DNA of 30,881 nucleotides from an uncultured Coprococcus sp. (GTDB lineage Bacteria > Bacillota > Clostridia > Lachnospirales > Lachnospiraceae). The notes beneath the pieces are model-generated. The model was not told where the DNA came from and did not search any database. It saw nothing but the letters and a program-made list of their open reading frames with translations. Shown here one piece after another: positions 1 to 7,797 of the stretch (the first letter of the stretch is position 1; each line of letters starts with the position of its first letter). The stretch is taken from contig URJU01000006.1 in assembly GCA_900548315.1 (NCBI GenBank), positions 1-30,881 on the forward strand, read 5' to 3'. Position numbers and translations under genes: made by a program.

Positions 1-14
1 TGTATAAGAGACAG
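1..14. other. Nextera/Tn5 mosaic-end adapter remnant
   Basis: The first 14 bases equal the last 14 bases of the 19-bp Tn5 mosaic end used in Nextera libraries (TGTATAAGAGACAG). They are library artefact, not genome. The opposite end of the contig carries the matching adapter, which supports this reading. Confidence 0.95.
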
Positions 15-26
15 ATCGCATACTTA

Positions 27-1181
27 TCATGCAACTATTATGGACATAAGATAGAATGGTGTTGTACCCACACTCTCATCATCAAGAACCGTTATCTCAA
101 GTGTGTGTTTCTTCTTCTCACTATGATGAAGCACAGGCTCTATATACAGACAGTCACCCCAGTCCTCATCAAAATTGCCATCCAATAAAACCGGATGCTC
201 GACGTCCCCATCAATCACAGCCTGAGCCCTGACAGCAGGTCTTGATATTGTCTTTCTGTACTGTATTCCTATGCAGCTACCCTCAAGTTCAAATGATATT
301 TTGTCACCTGCATTTGTTCCGATCCATCCATTTTTGAAATGATCAAGATGTCCCATCTTCTCATTTGTATCCGCTCTGAAACCTGAAAGTTTTGGGCTAA
401 CCTCGCGTATCGTGAGCCTTCTTGCGCCCTCATATGCATTTGCGGTGACAGGGGTAGGAAGTACACATGAGCAGACCGATTCATCCTGTATATTTCTCTC
501 TATGTCCGCGCCAGTAGCTACGGTATCCGTCTTTGAGTCATCAGACAAATTCTCAGACTGTATGAGATCACTCACAATACTCTCAAGAAACTTTGTTATC
601 TCATCCGCTACCAGGCCATGTCCCTTGTCATTTGGATGAAGTCCATCCGGGGTTATGTCGATCCTGTTATATTCTCCCGCCTTCATCCGCCTGTATATGG
701 TGTCATGTACACTCACATGCGGCACTCCATAATGATCTGCAAGTTTGTTGTGAATATCCTGGGTGCTCACACCCGTGTCGTAGAAAACGTTATTGAGTAC
801 CACCACCGCCGGTCTTGATGACCAGCAAAGCAATTTTCTCAGCACACCCTCAAAGGTCTCTTCACAATATATGTTATCCACATCATTTACGCTAAAATCC
901 ACCACAACCAGATCCGGCTGATACATGAGCACATCAGTGACCGCTCTTGACACCCCATAATAGGAATCCGTACCGCCGATTCCGCCATTCACATAATTGA
1001 ACTTTGCCTGTGGAAATGTATCACACCACCACTTATACACTCTGTATGCATATGTATTTTCATGCACTGTAGCCAAACTTCCCTGTGTTATCGAACCGCC
1101 CAGAAAAGCTATTGTCAGCTCCTGTCCACTCTGAGCACGCTGTATAACTGATTTTATTCTTTCAAGATCATAATTTTCCAT
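27..1181 (-). CDS. SGNH/GDSL-family hydrolase (probable carbohydrate esterase)
   Basis: A 384-residue serine esterase of the SGNH hydrolase superfamily. Block I is GGSITQG with the likely nucleophile at Ser30. Block II is GGIGG (66-70), block III is DFSVND (95-100), and the acid/histidine pair is DGLH (Asp179, His182). All four blocks are present, so the enzyme should be active. Residues from about 250 to 384 form a separate beta-rich domain after a hydrophilic linker, resembling the accessory jelly-roll seen in many deacetylating esterases. No signal peptide is visible, so it is probably cytoplasmic and may act on imported acetylated oligosaccharides (inference). The start is supported by a GAGGAGGG ribosome site 6 nt upstream. 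A second SGNH esterase lies just upstream on the same strand. The substrate cannot be read from sequence. Confidence 0.88.
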   Translation of the reverse strand: MENYDLERIKSVIQRAQSGQELTIAFLGGSITQGSLATVHENTYAYRVYKWWCDTFPQAKFNYVNGGIGGTDSYYGVSRAVTDVLMYQPDLVVVDFSVNDVDNIYCEETFEGVLRKLLCWSSRPAVVVLNNVFYDTGVSTQDIHNKLADHYGVPHVSVHDTIYRRMKAGEYNRIDITPDGLHPNDKGHGLVADEITKFLESIVSDLIQSENLSDDSKTDTVATGADIERNIQDESVCSCVLPTPVTANAYEGARRLTIREVSPKLSGFRADTNEKMGHLDHFKNGWIGTNAGDKISFELEGSCIGIQYRKTISRPAVRAQAVIDGDVEHPVLLDGNFDEDWGDCLYIEPVLHHSEKKKHTLEITVLDDESVGTTPFYLMSIIVA

Positions 1182-1202
1182 GTTTTACCCTCCTCGTTTG
1201 AA

Positions 1203-1277
1203 CATCAGCTCCTTAACTGTCGCCTTCGGTGAGAGCTGATGCTACATGTCAAGTTTTCACAGAAATCTTGACGCATC
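1203..1277 (-). promoter_or_regulatory. Overlapping stem-loops in the spacer between the two esterase genes
   Basis: A perfect 9-bp inverted repeat (CATCAGCTC at 1203-1211, GAGCTGATG at 1233-1241) lies directly upstream of the 27-1181 gene. A second stem pairs GTCAAG (1248-1253) with CTTGAC (1267-1272), and GATGC (1238-1242) can also pair with GCATC (1273-1277). Bases 1238-1241 belong to both pairings, so the two folds compete. This resembles a leader switch or an mRNA-processing site. I could not match it to a known riboswitch class. Confidence 0.4.
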
Positions 1278-1333
1278 ATTTGCACTCTGTACACTTATCC
1301 CTGTTCTATATTACCCATAAGTTAGGATATAAT

Positions 1334-2380
1334 TTAATTCCACCCCTCAATTTCGAGACCTTCTATATATTCTGCCAGCTCCGTTGCCATCTCACACGCC
1401 TCCGGTATCCTCAAATGTCCTGGCGTGCCGAATCCGTTTCTTCCATATACATAATGAGTTATCATTTTATCATTCATACTGTCAACCACTTCATCTATAG
1501 CCTTGTCCCATGAACAGTCGTGGCAGAGAAGTGTGGTACAGCAGATTATGTGTGCATCCGGATATGTCTTCCTGAGTTTTCCCAGAAATTTCATGTAATG
1601 GTCACGCCACGTTTCCGCCTGCCTGCCGTTATAGTCATTTTTCATAAAATCATACGGATGGTTATCATTCTGTCCTATAGCAACTATAACAACCTGAGGT
1701 GTGTACTGGGAGAAATCCCACTGTGTCACCGAACCAAATGTAGGATTGTAGTGAACCTTATCCCACACACTTTCCATGCCAATCTGATTCGGATCTTGGA
1801 ACCATCCTATCCTGTCCATGAGAGCTATCCCTCCCTGGGCTATGTCATGAATCTGTGCTTTCAGCTTTCTTGCAGTAATCCACGCATACGAATACCAGCT
1901 ATTAGAATAACCGCCATTGTGTACCGGGTCTTCCTTTCCAACATAGTCGACAGCCTCCGACACCTCGCCCGCTGACACCGAATCTCCATACACCTCTATT
2001 CGCCTGCCTGACAGCGGTTTCAAAGGAAGAAGTCTCTCCCCATCTCCAATCTCATACTCAAGTATTGTTACCTCATGGCATGCATCCTGTCTCTTGAAGA
2101 ACAGCACACAATGTTCATTTTTATCGTTATCCGGAACAACTATATCAAGTTCCGTAATTCCCTCTTTATTTAAAAGATAACTTCTCTGCGACTGATCGAT
2201 TATACATCCAAGATAATTGTCCCAATAGTTATTCCTGTTGGACACCTTTATCTTAAGAGTATTGCCCGTAAATTTCATCGCCGCAGATGTACACGGATAT
2301 ACCCACACCGGCTTTTCCTCATCCGTCCAGTCAATACGTCCTGTGTACCTGATCATAACATCATTTGGCTTGATTTTCAT
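1334..2380 (-). CDS. SGNH esterase with N-terminal beta domain (CE2-like acetylesterase)
   Basis: A 348-residue protein whose layout matches carbohydrate esterase family 2: an N-terminal jelly-roll-like domain (about 1-125) followed by an SGNH catalytic domain. Visible blocks are YGDSVSAGE (nucleophile Ser134), AQGGIA, AIGQND and a late GTPGH (His322), numbered from the chosen start. CE2 enzymes remove acetyl groups from xylan or glucomannan oligosaccharides; the exact substrate here is unknown. There is no signal peptide. I chose the ATG at 2380 because AGAGGAAG lies just upstream and homologues begin near this MKIxPND segment. The frame stays open to an ATG at 2479, but that start has no clear ribosome site. 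It sits 152 bp upstream of the second esterase on the same strand and could share a transcript with it. Confidence 0.8.
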   Translation of the reverse strand: MKIKPNDVMIRYTGRIDWTDEEKPVWVYPCTSAAMKFTGNTLKIKVSNRNNYWDNYLGCIIDQSQRSYLLNKEGITELDIVVPDNDKNEHCVLFFKRQDACHEVTILEYEIGDGERLLPLKPLSGRRIEVYGDSVSAGEVSEAVDYVGKEDPVHNGGYSNSWYSYAWITARKLKAQIHDIAQGGIALMDRIGWFQDPNQIGMESVWDKVHYNPTFGSVTQWDFSQYTPQVVIVAIGQNDNHPYDFMKNDYNGRQAETWRDHYMKFLGKLRKTYPDAHIICCTTLLCHDCSWDKAIDEVVDSMNDKMITHYVYGRNGFGTPGHLRIPEACEMATELAEYIEGLEIEGWN

Positions 2381-2604
2381 GTCTTCTTCCTCTGTCATTA
2401 TAAATTTTCTTATTATTTTTTCCGCAAATGTATAGTCCCTATAATGTCTCCATTGTTCAGTCTTTTCACTTTGTTCCATTTACATTTCTATTTTATATTA
2501 GTTATTTTTCGCTTTGCAGTCAAACTTAATTTAGCTAATTATTAATTGTTTTTAATTGCAGATAAAGTTTTAAAAACTATGAGAAGAACACTCCTCATAA
2601 ATAA

Positions 2605-2653
2605 AAAGATCCAACGGGTACACCCCATAACGTGATATATCCGTTGGATCTTT
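2605..2653 (-). terminator. Rho-independent terminator after the 51-residue protein gene
   Basis: A 13-bp perfect stem (2605-2617 with 2641-2653, ending CCAACGG/CCGTTGG) encloses a 23-nt loop. Read on the minus strand it is followed by TTTTTATTT. It lies just after the small gene at 2695-2850 and separates it from the esterase genes. Confidence 0.85.
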
Positions 2654-2694
2654 ATTTACACAAGTACACTATTGTGTAATTGATCTGATTCTAT

Positions 2695-2850
2695 CTATGC
2701 TACCTTTTTATCCTGAGTCATATCCTGCGCATCCACTGAATCCTCTGATTCTCTGTGCATCTTCTCGCCCCAGTTCTCATCAACAAAACATTTGATTGCT
2801 GCTGCAAGTGCTATGATTCCGAACGCATAAGCTAAAATATCCATTGCCAT
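2695..2850 (-). CDS. Small single-pass membrane protein (51 aa)
   Basis: A short gene encoding 51 residues, unrecognised. The first ~20 residues (MAMDILAYAFGIIALAAAIK) are hydrophobic and could form one membrane segment. The rest is hydrophilic and acidic (ENWGEKMHRESED...). The ATG is preceded by GGAGAG at good spacing and the frame ends at TAG. A strong terminator follows about 40 bp later. The 5' leader has two small hairpins: a GCAAATGC/GCGTTTGC stem near 2939-2962 and an AACGC/GCGTT stem near 2874-2888. Size and layout suggest a small membrane-associated regulator or accessory subunit, but no function can be assigned. Confidence 0.65.
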   Translation of the reverse strand: MAMDILAYAFGIIALAAAIKCFVDENWGEKMHRESEDSVDAQDMTQDKKVA

Positions 2851-3009
2851 AATTATCTCTCCTTCACTGGTGAACGCATTTCGCGTTGATTCTCAACAAC
2901 ATAGTCTCAAAATGCCAATGAAGACTCAGATGACATACGCAAACGCCTTTATCCGCATTTGCCCAATCCTATTTTACAATTCTCTATGACTTTCTATGAC
3001 GAATTTTTC

Positions 3010-3444
3010 TCATCTGAGATAACCTTCACCGGCATATCCCAGACGTTTTTTTCCATCTTTTTTGTGTATATATTTGAGGAGCAGCCTCCTGTGGCTGTAC
3101 ACCAACTCCACATATCTGCCGGTAAGTGTACATGCACAAACTATCAAACTGAGCAGCAAGGCGGAAAGAACCACAGCAAACATCCATGTATCTTCCAGAG
3201 ATTCTCCCATGTTTCCAGTCTTGATATTTCTCGTTTGAACTGTCAGACCGGCTGTGTTATCTACCATCAGCATATCATTATTTCCTGCTTCTATCCCCCT
3301 GCTCTCACCGAGAGATGCGACAGAATGTGAGGAATAATTTTTTACATTCGGATTGTAGAGTCCGTATATTCCCAGATAGGAGACACACATTGCAAGCACA
3401 ATTAGCCATGCAAATATATCGTATTTTTCTCTGCGTACCAACAT
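3010..3444 (-). CDS. Hypothetical two-pass membrane protein
   Basis: A 144-residue unrecognised protein. Residues about 12-31 (FAWLIVLAMCVSYLGIYGL) and about 88-107 (WMFAVVLSALLLSLIVCACT) are membrane segments. They flank a polar loop of roughly 55 residues, which should face outside if the positively charged N-terminus (LVRREKYD) and C-terminus (HRRLLLKYIHKKDGKKR) stay in the cytoplasm. The start at 3444 has a near-perfect AGGAGGTGA ribosome site; a longer open frame to 3510 lacks one. The next gene downstream on the same strand is the 51-residue membrane protein, about 160 bp away. I do not recognise a family. Confidence 0.7.
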   Translation of the reverse strand: MLVRREKYDIFAWLIVLAMCVSYLGIYGLYNPNVKNYSSHSVASLGESRGIEAGNNDMLMVDNTAGLTVQTRNIKTGNMGESLEDTWMFAVVLSALLLSLIVCACTLTGRYVELVYSHRRLLLKYIHKKDGKKRLGYAGEGYLR

Positions 3445-3648
3445 ATGCGTCACCTCCTGAATATAATAAGTGTTCCTGCGATCACACCCACGACTGTCAC
3501 TATCTGACAAATACTTATGTCGTCTGTGTTCTGTAAAGTATTATATTATATCAAGACGTTTTTTTCTTCCGATGTCACTCTTCTTTAGCTGTATCTTTGC
3601 CATATACTTAAATACAAATTTTTTATTCGTCAGATACGATTATATACC

Positions 3649-3945
3649 CTAACTTTTTAATCCTTCATTCCCCTCATTCTCATCCGGCTGAACAACCTCT
3701 ATCCTGAATACATTTATCGTATCCACGTCAGGGCAGCAAAACACCGCTGTACCCGGCTCATTTCCCGGAATACTTCCGCCATATCTGAGGATATCAACAT
3801 ATGGGAATGCCACATGCATAGCCATAGGGCAGAGCTCTCCTCTCTCCGTATCAAAGTCATAGGAATCACCAATCTTGTGACCTCTATGACAGCCATGTGG
3901 TCCCTTTTGATCTATGAGTGTGATCCTTATCTTTGGTCTGGTCAT
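3649..3945 (-). CDS. TIGR04076 family protein
   Basis: A 98-residue protein resembling the small uncharacterised TIGR04076 family. It begins with a basic beta strand (PKIRITLIDQKG), has a central GHKIGDSY turn, the ELCP...A...PYVDILRYGG segment typical of the family, and a late PGTAVFCCPD with paired cysteines before a final strand. The biochemical role of the family is not established. Its ATG overlaps the TGA of the upstream kinase by 4 nt (ATGA), so translation is probably coupled. AGGTGAT within the end of the kinase gene acts as the ribosome site. No clear terminator follows. Confidence 0.75.
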   Translation of the reverse strand: MTRPKIRITLIDQKGPHGCHRGHKIGDSYDFDTERGELCPMAMHVAFPYVDILRYGGSIPGNEPGTAVFCCPDVDTINVFRIEVVQPDENEGNEGLKS

Positions 3946-4760
3946 TTTGTTATCACCTCTATGTACTGCTCAAGTGGGATTCCCTTATACTTATCGGCAT
4001 TGTCCTTGTTCAGATCTATGAGCTTTTCGACAACTTTCATGGCCGACTGAACGCTGTCCTCTATGCTGTTGCCGCCCCTGTACTTTCCAATGAGTACGGC
4101 AGAGAATATATCTCCGGTCCCCGGAAACCTCACAGGAATCTCCGTGTATGGGAACACATTCATCTTGTCCGTGTCACCGTCCAGCATAAGGGTGCTTGTC
4201 TGTCCGTCTATATTTACACTAGTTATAACCACTGTCTTTGCACCATATCCGTGAAGTGTGTGCGCAAGCTCCTCTGCCTCTGTCATAGTCAATATCTTCT
4301 TGTCTGTGTATTTGCCCGCAAGAAATGCCGCCTCAGTACAGTTTGGAACTATCAGATCCGCAACCTTACACATCTGCCTCATATATCCCACAGTATTTTC
4401 TGTGACACCATTGTACAGTACTCCATCGTCACCCATGATCGGATCGACAAATATAAACGCTCCCTGAGATTTCTTCTTCTCACAGTACTCAGCCACCAGC
4501 TTCGTCTGGTCCTCGGATACAAGAAAACCTGTTGCTATAGTGTCAAATTCAAATCCAAGTTCATCCCACACTCTCATGCTGTTCTTCATGTAGCCGGTGG
4601 TCTCAAGAATATCGAATTTACCGTAGTCCAGTGTGTTTGACACGAGGGCTGTCGGCAGGTTATACACCTGAAATTTCATGTTGGACATGATCGGTATCAT
4701 GGCTGACAGTGCCACTTTTCCGTAGCCTGCCATATCATTTATAAGAAGTATATTGTTCAT
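3942..4760 (-). CDS. pdxY: Pyridoxal/pyridoxamine kinase
   Basis: A 272-residue ribokinase-superfamily kinase of the PdxK/PdxY type, which phosphorylates B6 vitamers in the salvage pathway to pyridoxal 5'-phosphate. Visible signatures are the N-terminal INDMAGYGKVALSA segment (the pyridoxal kinase substrate loop), PTALVSNT, DPIMGDDGVLYNG near residue 107, and the anion-hole/catalytic GTGD near residue 215 (FPGTGDIFSAV). Length is normal and the protein appears intact and soluble. The start has AGAGGAAG upstream. It is translationally coupled to the small TIGR04076-like gene, hinting that the two products are needed together, though no link is known. Confidence 0.88.
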   Translation of the reverse strand: MNNILLINDMAGYGKVALSAMIPIMSNMKFQVYNLPTALVSNTLDYGKFDILETTGYMKNSMRVWDELGFEFDTIATGFLVSEDQTKLVAEYCEKKKSQGAFIFVDPIMGDDGVLYNGVTENTVGYMRQMCKVADLIVPNCTEAAFLAGKYTDKKILTMTEAEELAHTLHGYGAKTVVITSVNIDGQTSTLMLDGDTDKMNVFPYTEIPVRFPGTGDIFSAVLIGKYRGGNSIEDSVQSAMKVVEKLIDLNKDNADKYKGIPLEQYIEVITK

Positions 4761-4863
4761 AGTCTCTTCCTCTTTTCATCTTACACTAACATCAGCACAA
4801 TTAGCCGTGCCTTGACTCACATGAATTTATCTGCAGATGTCATATCACATATGTCTTCATCTC

Positions 4864-6918
4864 TTATAACATATATTTGTTGCCGGATAAAGCCTGCTTT
4901 ATAAACTCATATTCCTCATCCGTGACGGAGTACAGATTCCTCACTATATCGTCTATCTCATCGTACACCCTATACTGCTCAATTTGGTCTGTCCCATGCA
5001 TACTTGTTCCCGCCAGGATCAGCTCATCGACTTTTGAGATTATATCCCGTTGTGTATTTTCATCTGCTGCCGGAATAGGCAGTGACTCTATATGTGATCT
5101 GAGCACCTTCACTGCATTGTAGCGTTTCTCATATATATACTGCGCCACACGGGAGTTCAGCACCGCCATAATGTACTTCATGTCAAGCCCCGACACACGC
5201 GGTATCACCACATTACAGCTGTTTAATGTGAGATATCTTCTGTCATCGTAGGCAAATACAAGCTGGCGGTTGATAAATCTGTATATCAGTTTCTCCGGTG
5301 CGCGGTAAATTCGTTCAGGAGCCGCCTGCTGATAAAGTGAAATATCCGATGCTATGAACCTCTCTGGCTCACCATATCTGTATCTGTACACGTCTGCACC
5401 GGTAACAACGCCTTCCATACCATCTGCACACTCTTCCGACAGGTATCTATCATTATCTCCGGTCACTATACCAAGCGCAAAATCTGCCTGTCCGCTCAAA
5501 AATATACAATCAGTTACTTTATCAAGCTTATCAAGCAGCCTGTATTCATCATCATTAAGTCTCAGCAAGAATCCGTCGATATCAAGTGGTCTGTCTGTAC
5601 CAATAACAAATTCTTCACCGGCTCTGGATATTCTTGCCCCTATGCTATGTCCCGGATCCGCACTCTTTTTGAGATGCATCGCAACCGCCGGGCACTGCAC
5701 TCCGTGAAACACATTGTCGAGGAATCTCACACGTCTTACATTTGTTGTGTTCACTATAATCTGCCGCGCAGCGCTGTGATTTCTGACATCCAACACCGCC
5801 TCTGGCAATACAAATGCCAGCATTCCGTCATCTCCGAGCAGCCCCAGCGCACGCTCCACAAATATATCATACGACTCCGAACCTCTTCCGGCCGCAGTTT
5901 TATAGTTTTCTCTTAAAGCCTTTTGTGCTGCACTGTCAAATTTATATCCCCAGGGCGGATTGCCTATGATCACATCGTAATTCACAGTATTCGATATACG
6001 ATCCTCTGATTTCGAAAGGAAATCCCTGCACTCTACATTTTCACATATAGTCCGTATATCACTCTCTGCTTTCACGTTCTCCCTGCCAGCAATCCTTGTA
6101 AGTGCCAGATTGAACCGTGCAAGCTGCACACTGAGCATATCTGTATCAAATGCATGTATATTGCATATATCCACATCTTCTGAAAACTGTATTAGAAAAT
6201 TGCCTGTTCCACAGCACGGGTCAAGAATTTTCTTTCCTTTTAGTCCGCCCCCCAGATCCTGACTGATATCCATTATCATATTCCTGACGATTTCTGTCGG
6301 CGTAAAATATGATCCTGCAGCTTTCCGTACACCGATATCTCGGACAGACATGTATAGCAGACCGAGAACATCCTCTCCCTTTTGAAACTTATAGCTGATA
6401 TCCAGCAGATCATCATGCTCACTTATCCATGTCTCTATTTCTTTCTTGTCCTGAATTATATCGTCAAGCAGAATGCTCCACACACCTACGTCAAGTCTGC
6501 CGTCTATATACTCTCTAAGTATCTCTTTTGTCTCCGGGATGTCTACCAGAAGTTTAAGCGCGCAATCCGAAAGCAACGCCCTCATGGCTGTTTCTGTCAC
6601 ACAAATATTTTGTTCCGCAAGCATTCCGGCAAGATTTTTCACTACATCTGTGCTCTCACAGTCCTCTGATACATACCTGTCGTAAAAGCCTTTCCCGGAT
6701 ACATATCCCTTGTTCCGCCTGCTGCGAAGTGCATTCCGCTTACCGGTTTTAAGCGACCGCTGCAACTCTATGACATAATCCTCAGTAAAATACACCTTTC
6801 CATCCGTCATGTCTCTCTGTGATTCAATTTTCCCAAGCCTGAGCCAGTTGCGCCCTGTCGCCTTCGATATTGAAAGCATTTGGCATACCTCATCCAATGT
6901 TATGTATTTCTCGCCCAT
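4864..6918 (-). CDS. N6-adenine DNA methyltransferase with N-terminal HTH (orphan)
   Basis: A 684-residue DNA methylase of the HsdM/Eco57I-like type. Residues 6-30 form a helix-turn-helix (LDEVCQMLSISKATGRNWLR). A GSYFTPTEIV segment (202-211) precedes SAM-binding motif I, LDPCCGTGNF (232-241). Catalytic motif IV is NPPW (320-323). The C-terminal third carries a TaqI-like target-recognition region ending in SLPIPAADENTQR and a short helical tail. No nuclease motif is evident, and neither neighbour is a restriction enzyme or specificity subunit. It is therefore probably a solitary methylase, or a type IIG enzyme whose nuclease I cannot see. AGAGAGG precedes the ATG, and a good sigma-A promoter lies about 30 bp upstream. 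Confidence 0.85.
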   Translation of the reverse strand: MGEKYITLDEVCQMLSISKATGRNWLRLGKIESQRDMTDGKVYFTEDYVIELQRSLKTGKRNALRSRRNKGYVSGKGFYDRYVSEDCESTDVVKNLAGMLAEQNICVTETAMRALLSDCALKLLVDIPETKEILREYIDGRLDVGVWSILLDDIIQDKKEIETWISEHDDLLDISYKFQKGEDVLGLLYMSVRDIGVRKAAGSYFTPTEIVRNMIMDISQDLGGGLKGKKILDPCCGTGNFLIQFSEDVDICNIHAFDTDMLSVQLARFNLALTRIAGRENVKAESDIRTICENVECRDFLSKSEDRISNTVNYDVIIGNPPWGYKFDSAAQKALRENYKTAAGRGSESYDIFVERALGLLGDDGMLAFVLPEAVLDVRNHSAARQIIVNTTNVRRVRFLDNVFHGVQCPAVAMHLKKSADPGHSIGARISRAGEEFVIGTDRPLDIDGFLLRLNDDEYRLLDKLDKVTDCIFLSGQADFALGIVTGDNDRYLSEECADGMEGVVTGADVYRYRYGEPERFIASDISLYQQAAPERIYRAPEKLIYRFINRQLVFAYDDRRYLTLNSCNVVIPRVSGLDMKYIMAVLNSRVAQYIYEKRYNAVKVLRSHIESLPIPAADENTQRDIISKVDELILAGTSMHGTDQIEQYRVYDEIDDIVRNLYSVTDEEYEFIKQALSGNKYML

Positions 6919-6948
6919 ATACAGCCTCTCTACCTATGCTTTGAACGG

Positions 6949-6977
6949 ATTTTAACACCTCACCCATAACTTGTCTA
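6949..6977 (-). promoter_or_regulatory. Sigma-A promoter for the DNA methylase gene
   Basis: On the minus strand TAGACA (6972-6977) and TAAAAT (6949-6954) are separated by 17 bp, each one base from consensus. The -10 lies about 30 bp upstream of the methylase ATG. Confidence 0.65.
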
Positions 6978-7008
6978 CACTTTGAGCAAAACTTGCCAAA
7001 TCGGATTG

Positions 7009-7512
7009 TCATGCCTCCGTCTGAGGCTCATTTGATGTCTCGACGCATCCTGCTCCCGAAAGCTGTTTCTTAAATATGGCTCTGAATATCAGTCTCACAA
7101 GTGGTCCGCAATAACAGAGCTGCCAGAGCAGTGCAACAGGGAGATTCATTCCCCATGTCTGGATAAATGTACCAACACTTGGTGAATCCTTGAACAAAAC
7201 AGTTGCTATAAGGCTCATGATTGGACACATCATTATGCAGATGTAGAATGATATCATGAAGGTTATCACCTGTGGTCTGTCAGTCGGTCTCACGATCTTG
7301 AACGCAAGCATTGGTGCAAGCTTTCCAACCACGAAAAGCTCAAGCACAATAGCTATCGGCCACATGATCGGCATCTCATGAAGTGCCATGACAAATGTCT
7401 GATTGGTGAAACCTCCTGTGCTTAATGCTACATTGTAGCAGATCATTCCATAGACCATGAACATGGCCATGATAGTTGTGAATACAAATTCCTGTAATTT
7501 GTTTTGTGGCAT
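7009..7512 (-). CDS. DUF2798 family membrane protein
   Basis: A 167-residue integral membrane protein with four predicted membrane segments arranged as two related halves, as in DUF2798 proteins: roughly residues 9-30, 45-65, 80-105 and 120-145. The conserved N-terminal half reads FTTIMAMFMVYGMICYN, and the second half contains SFYICIMMCPIMSL. No enzymatic motif is visible and the family has no established function. I chose the ATG at 7512 because AAGGAGGAAA precedes it; the open frame extends to 7551 without a ribosome site. The leader contains a small inserted repeat that duplicates the ribosome site region. No obvious promoter lies between this gene and the exporter terminator upstream, so transcription by read-through is possible. 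Confidence 0.8.
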   Translation of the reverse strand: MPQNKLQEFVFTTIMAMFMVYGMICYNVALSTGGFTNQTFVMALHEMPIMWPIAIVLELFVVGKLAPMLAFKIVRPTDRPQVITFMISFYICIMMCPIMSLIATVLFKDSPSVGTFIQTWGMNLPVALLWQLCYCGPLVRLIFRAIFKKQLSGAGCVETSNEPQTEA

Positions 7513-7520
7513 AATAATTT

Positions 7521-7630
7521 CCTCCTTACGAAAATAATTGAGCATGCGCATTCATAAGCGTTTCGCGCAGGCGCATGCGTGCTTCGCAAGGATTCCTCCC
7601 GCTTACGCGGGCCCCTCCTTACGAAAATAA
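7521..7630 (-). repeat. 76-bp GC-rich insertion flanked by 17-bp direct repeats
   Basis: The 17-mer CCTCCTTACGAAAATAA occurs at 7521-7537 and again at 7614-7630. The 76 bp between them are GC-rich and palindromic: GCATGCGC (7542-7549) pairs with GCGCATGC (7571-7578), and CCCGC/GCGGG near 7598-7611 forms a second hairpin. The copy nearest the gene supplies the ribosome site of the DUF2798 gene; the distal copy overlaps the U-tract of the exporter terminator. This looks like a miniature element with an unusually long flanking duplication, or one unit of a tandem duplication. Confidence 0.65.
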
Positions 7631-7631
7631 A

Positions 7632-7663
7632 AAGCCCAACGAAACTTTCATCTCGTTGAGCTT
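7632..7663 (-). terminator. Rho-independent terminator of the ABC exporter operon
   Basis: An 11-bp stem with one mismatch (AAGCCCAACGA at 7632-7642, TCGTTGAGCTT at 7653-7663) is followed on the minus strand by TTTTTATTTT. It lies about 135 bp after the exporter stop codon. A second small stem (CTACCAT 7672-7678, ATGGTAG 7690-7696) sits between them. Confidence 0.8.
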
Positions 7664-7756
7664 AACTGCGACTACCATTAATTGCCCTTATGGTAGCACA
7701 TACATTTTTAAATTGCAAGTAATTTTCTGTTTTTTATATACAATTTCTGCTCATCT

Positions 7757-7778
7757 GGGGACGGAGGTACCTGTCCCC
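7757..7778. repeat. REP-like palindrome, copy 1
   Basis: Reads GGGGACGGAGGTACCT followed by GTCCCC: 22 bp, imperfectly self-complementary with a central GGTACC. It lies in the 3' region just after the exporter gene. Closely related copies occur near 17.7 and 21.5 kb. Confidence 0.75.
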
Positions 7779-7797
7779 CGATACAAAGTGGAGAGGA

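Noticed and set aside
1..14. Tn5-like transposon end as evidence of a natural mobile element
   Set aside because: The match is to the hyperactive mosaic end used in library kits, and the other end continues into an index and P7 sequence.
1185..1205. A six-residue micro-frame just upstream of the first esterase
   Set aside because: Its AAGGAG is only 3 nt from the ATG, and the frame is almost certainly accidental overlap with the real ribosome site.
3933..4640. A 235-codon open frame on the plus strand
   Set aside because: It lies opposite the clearly coding kinase gene, has no ribosome site and its translation shows no family features; it is a mirror of the real gene.
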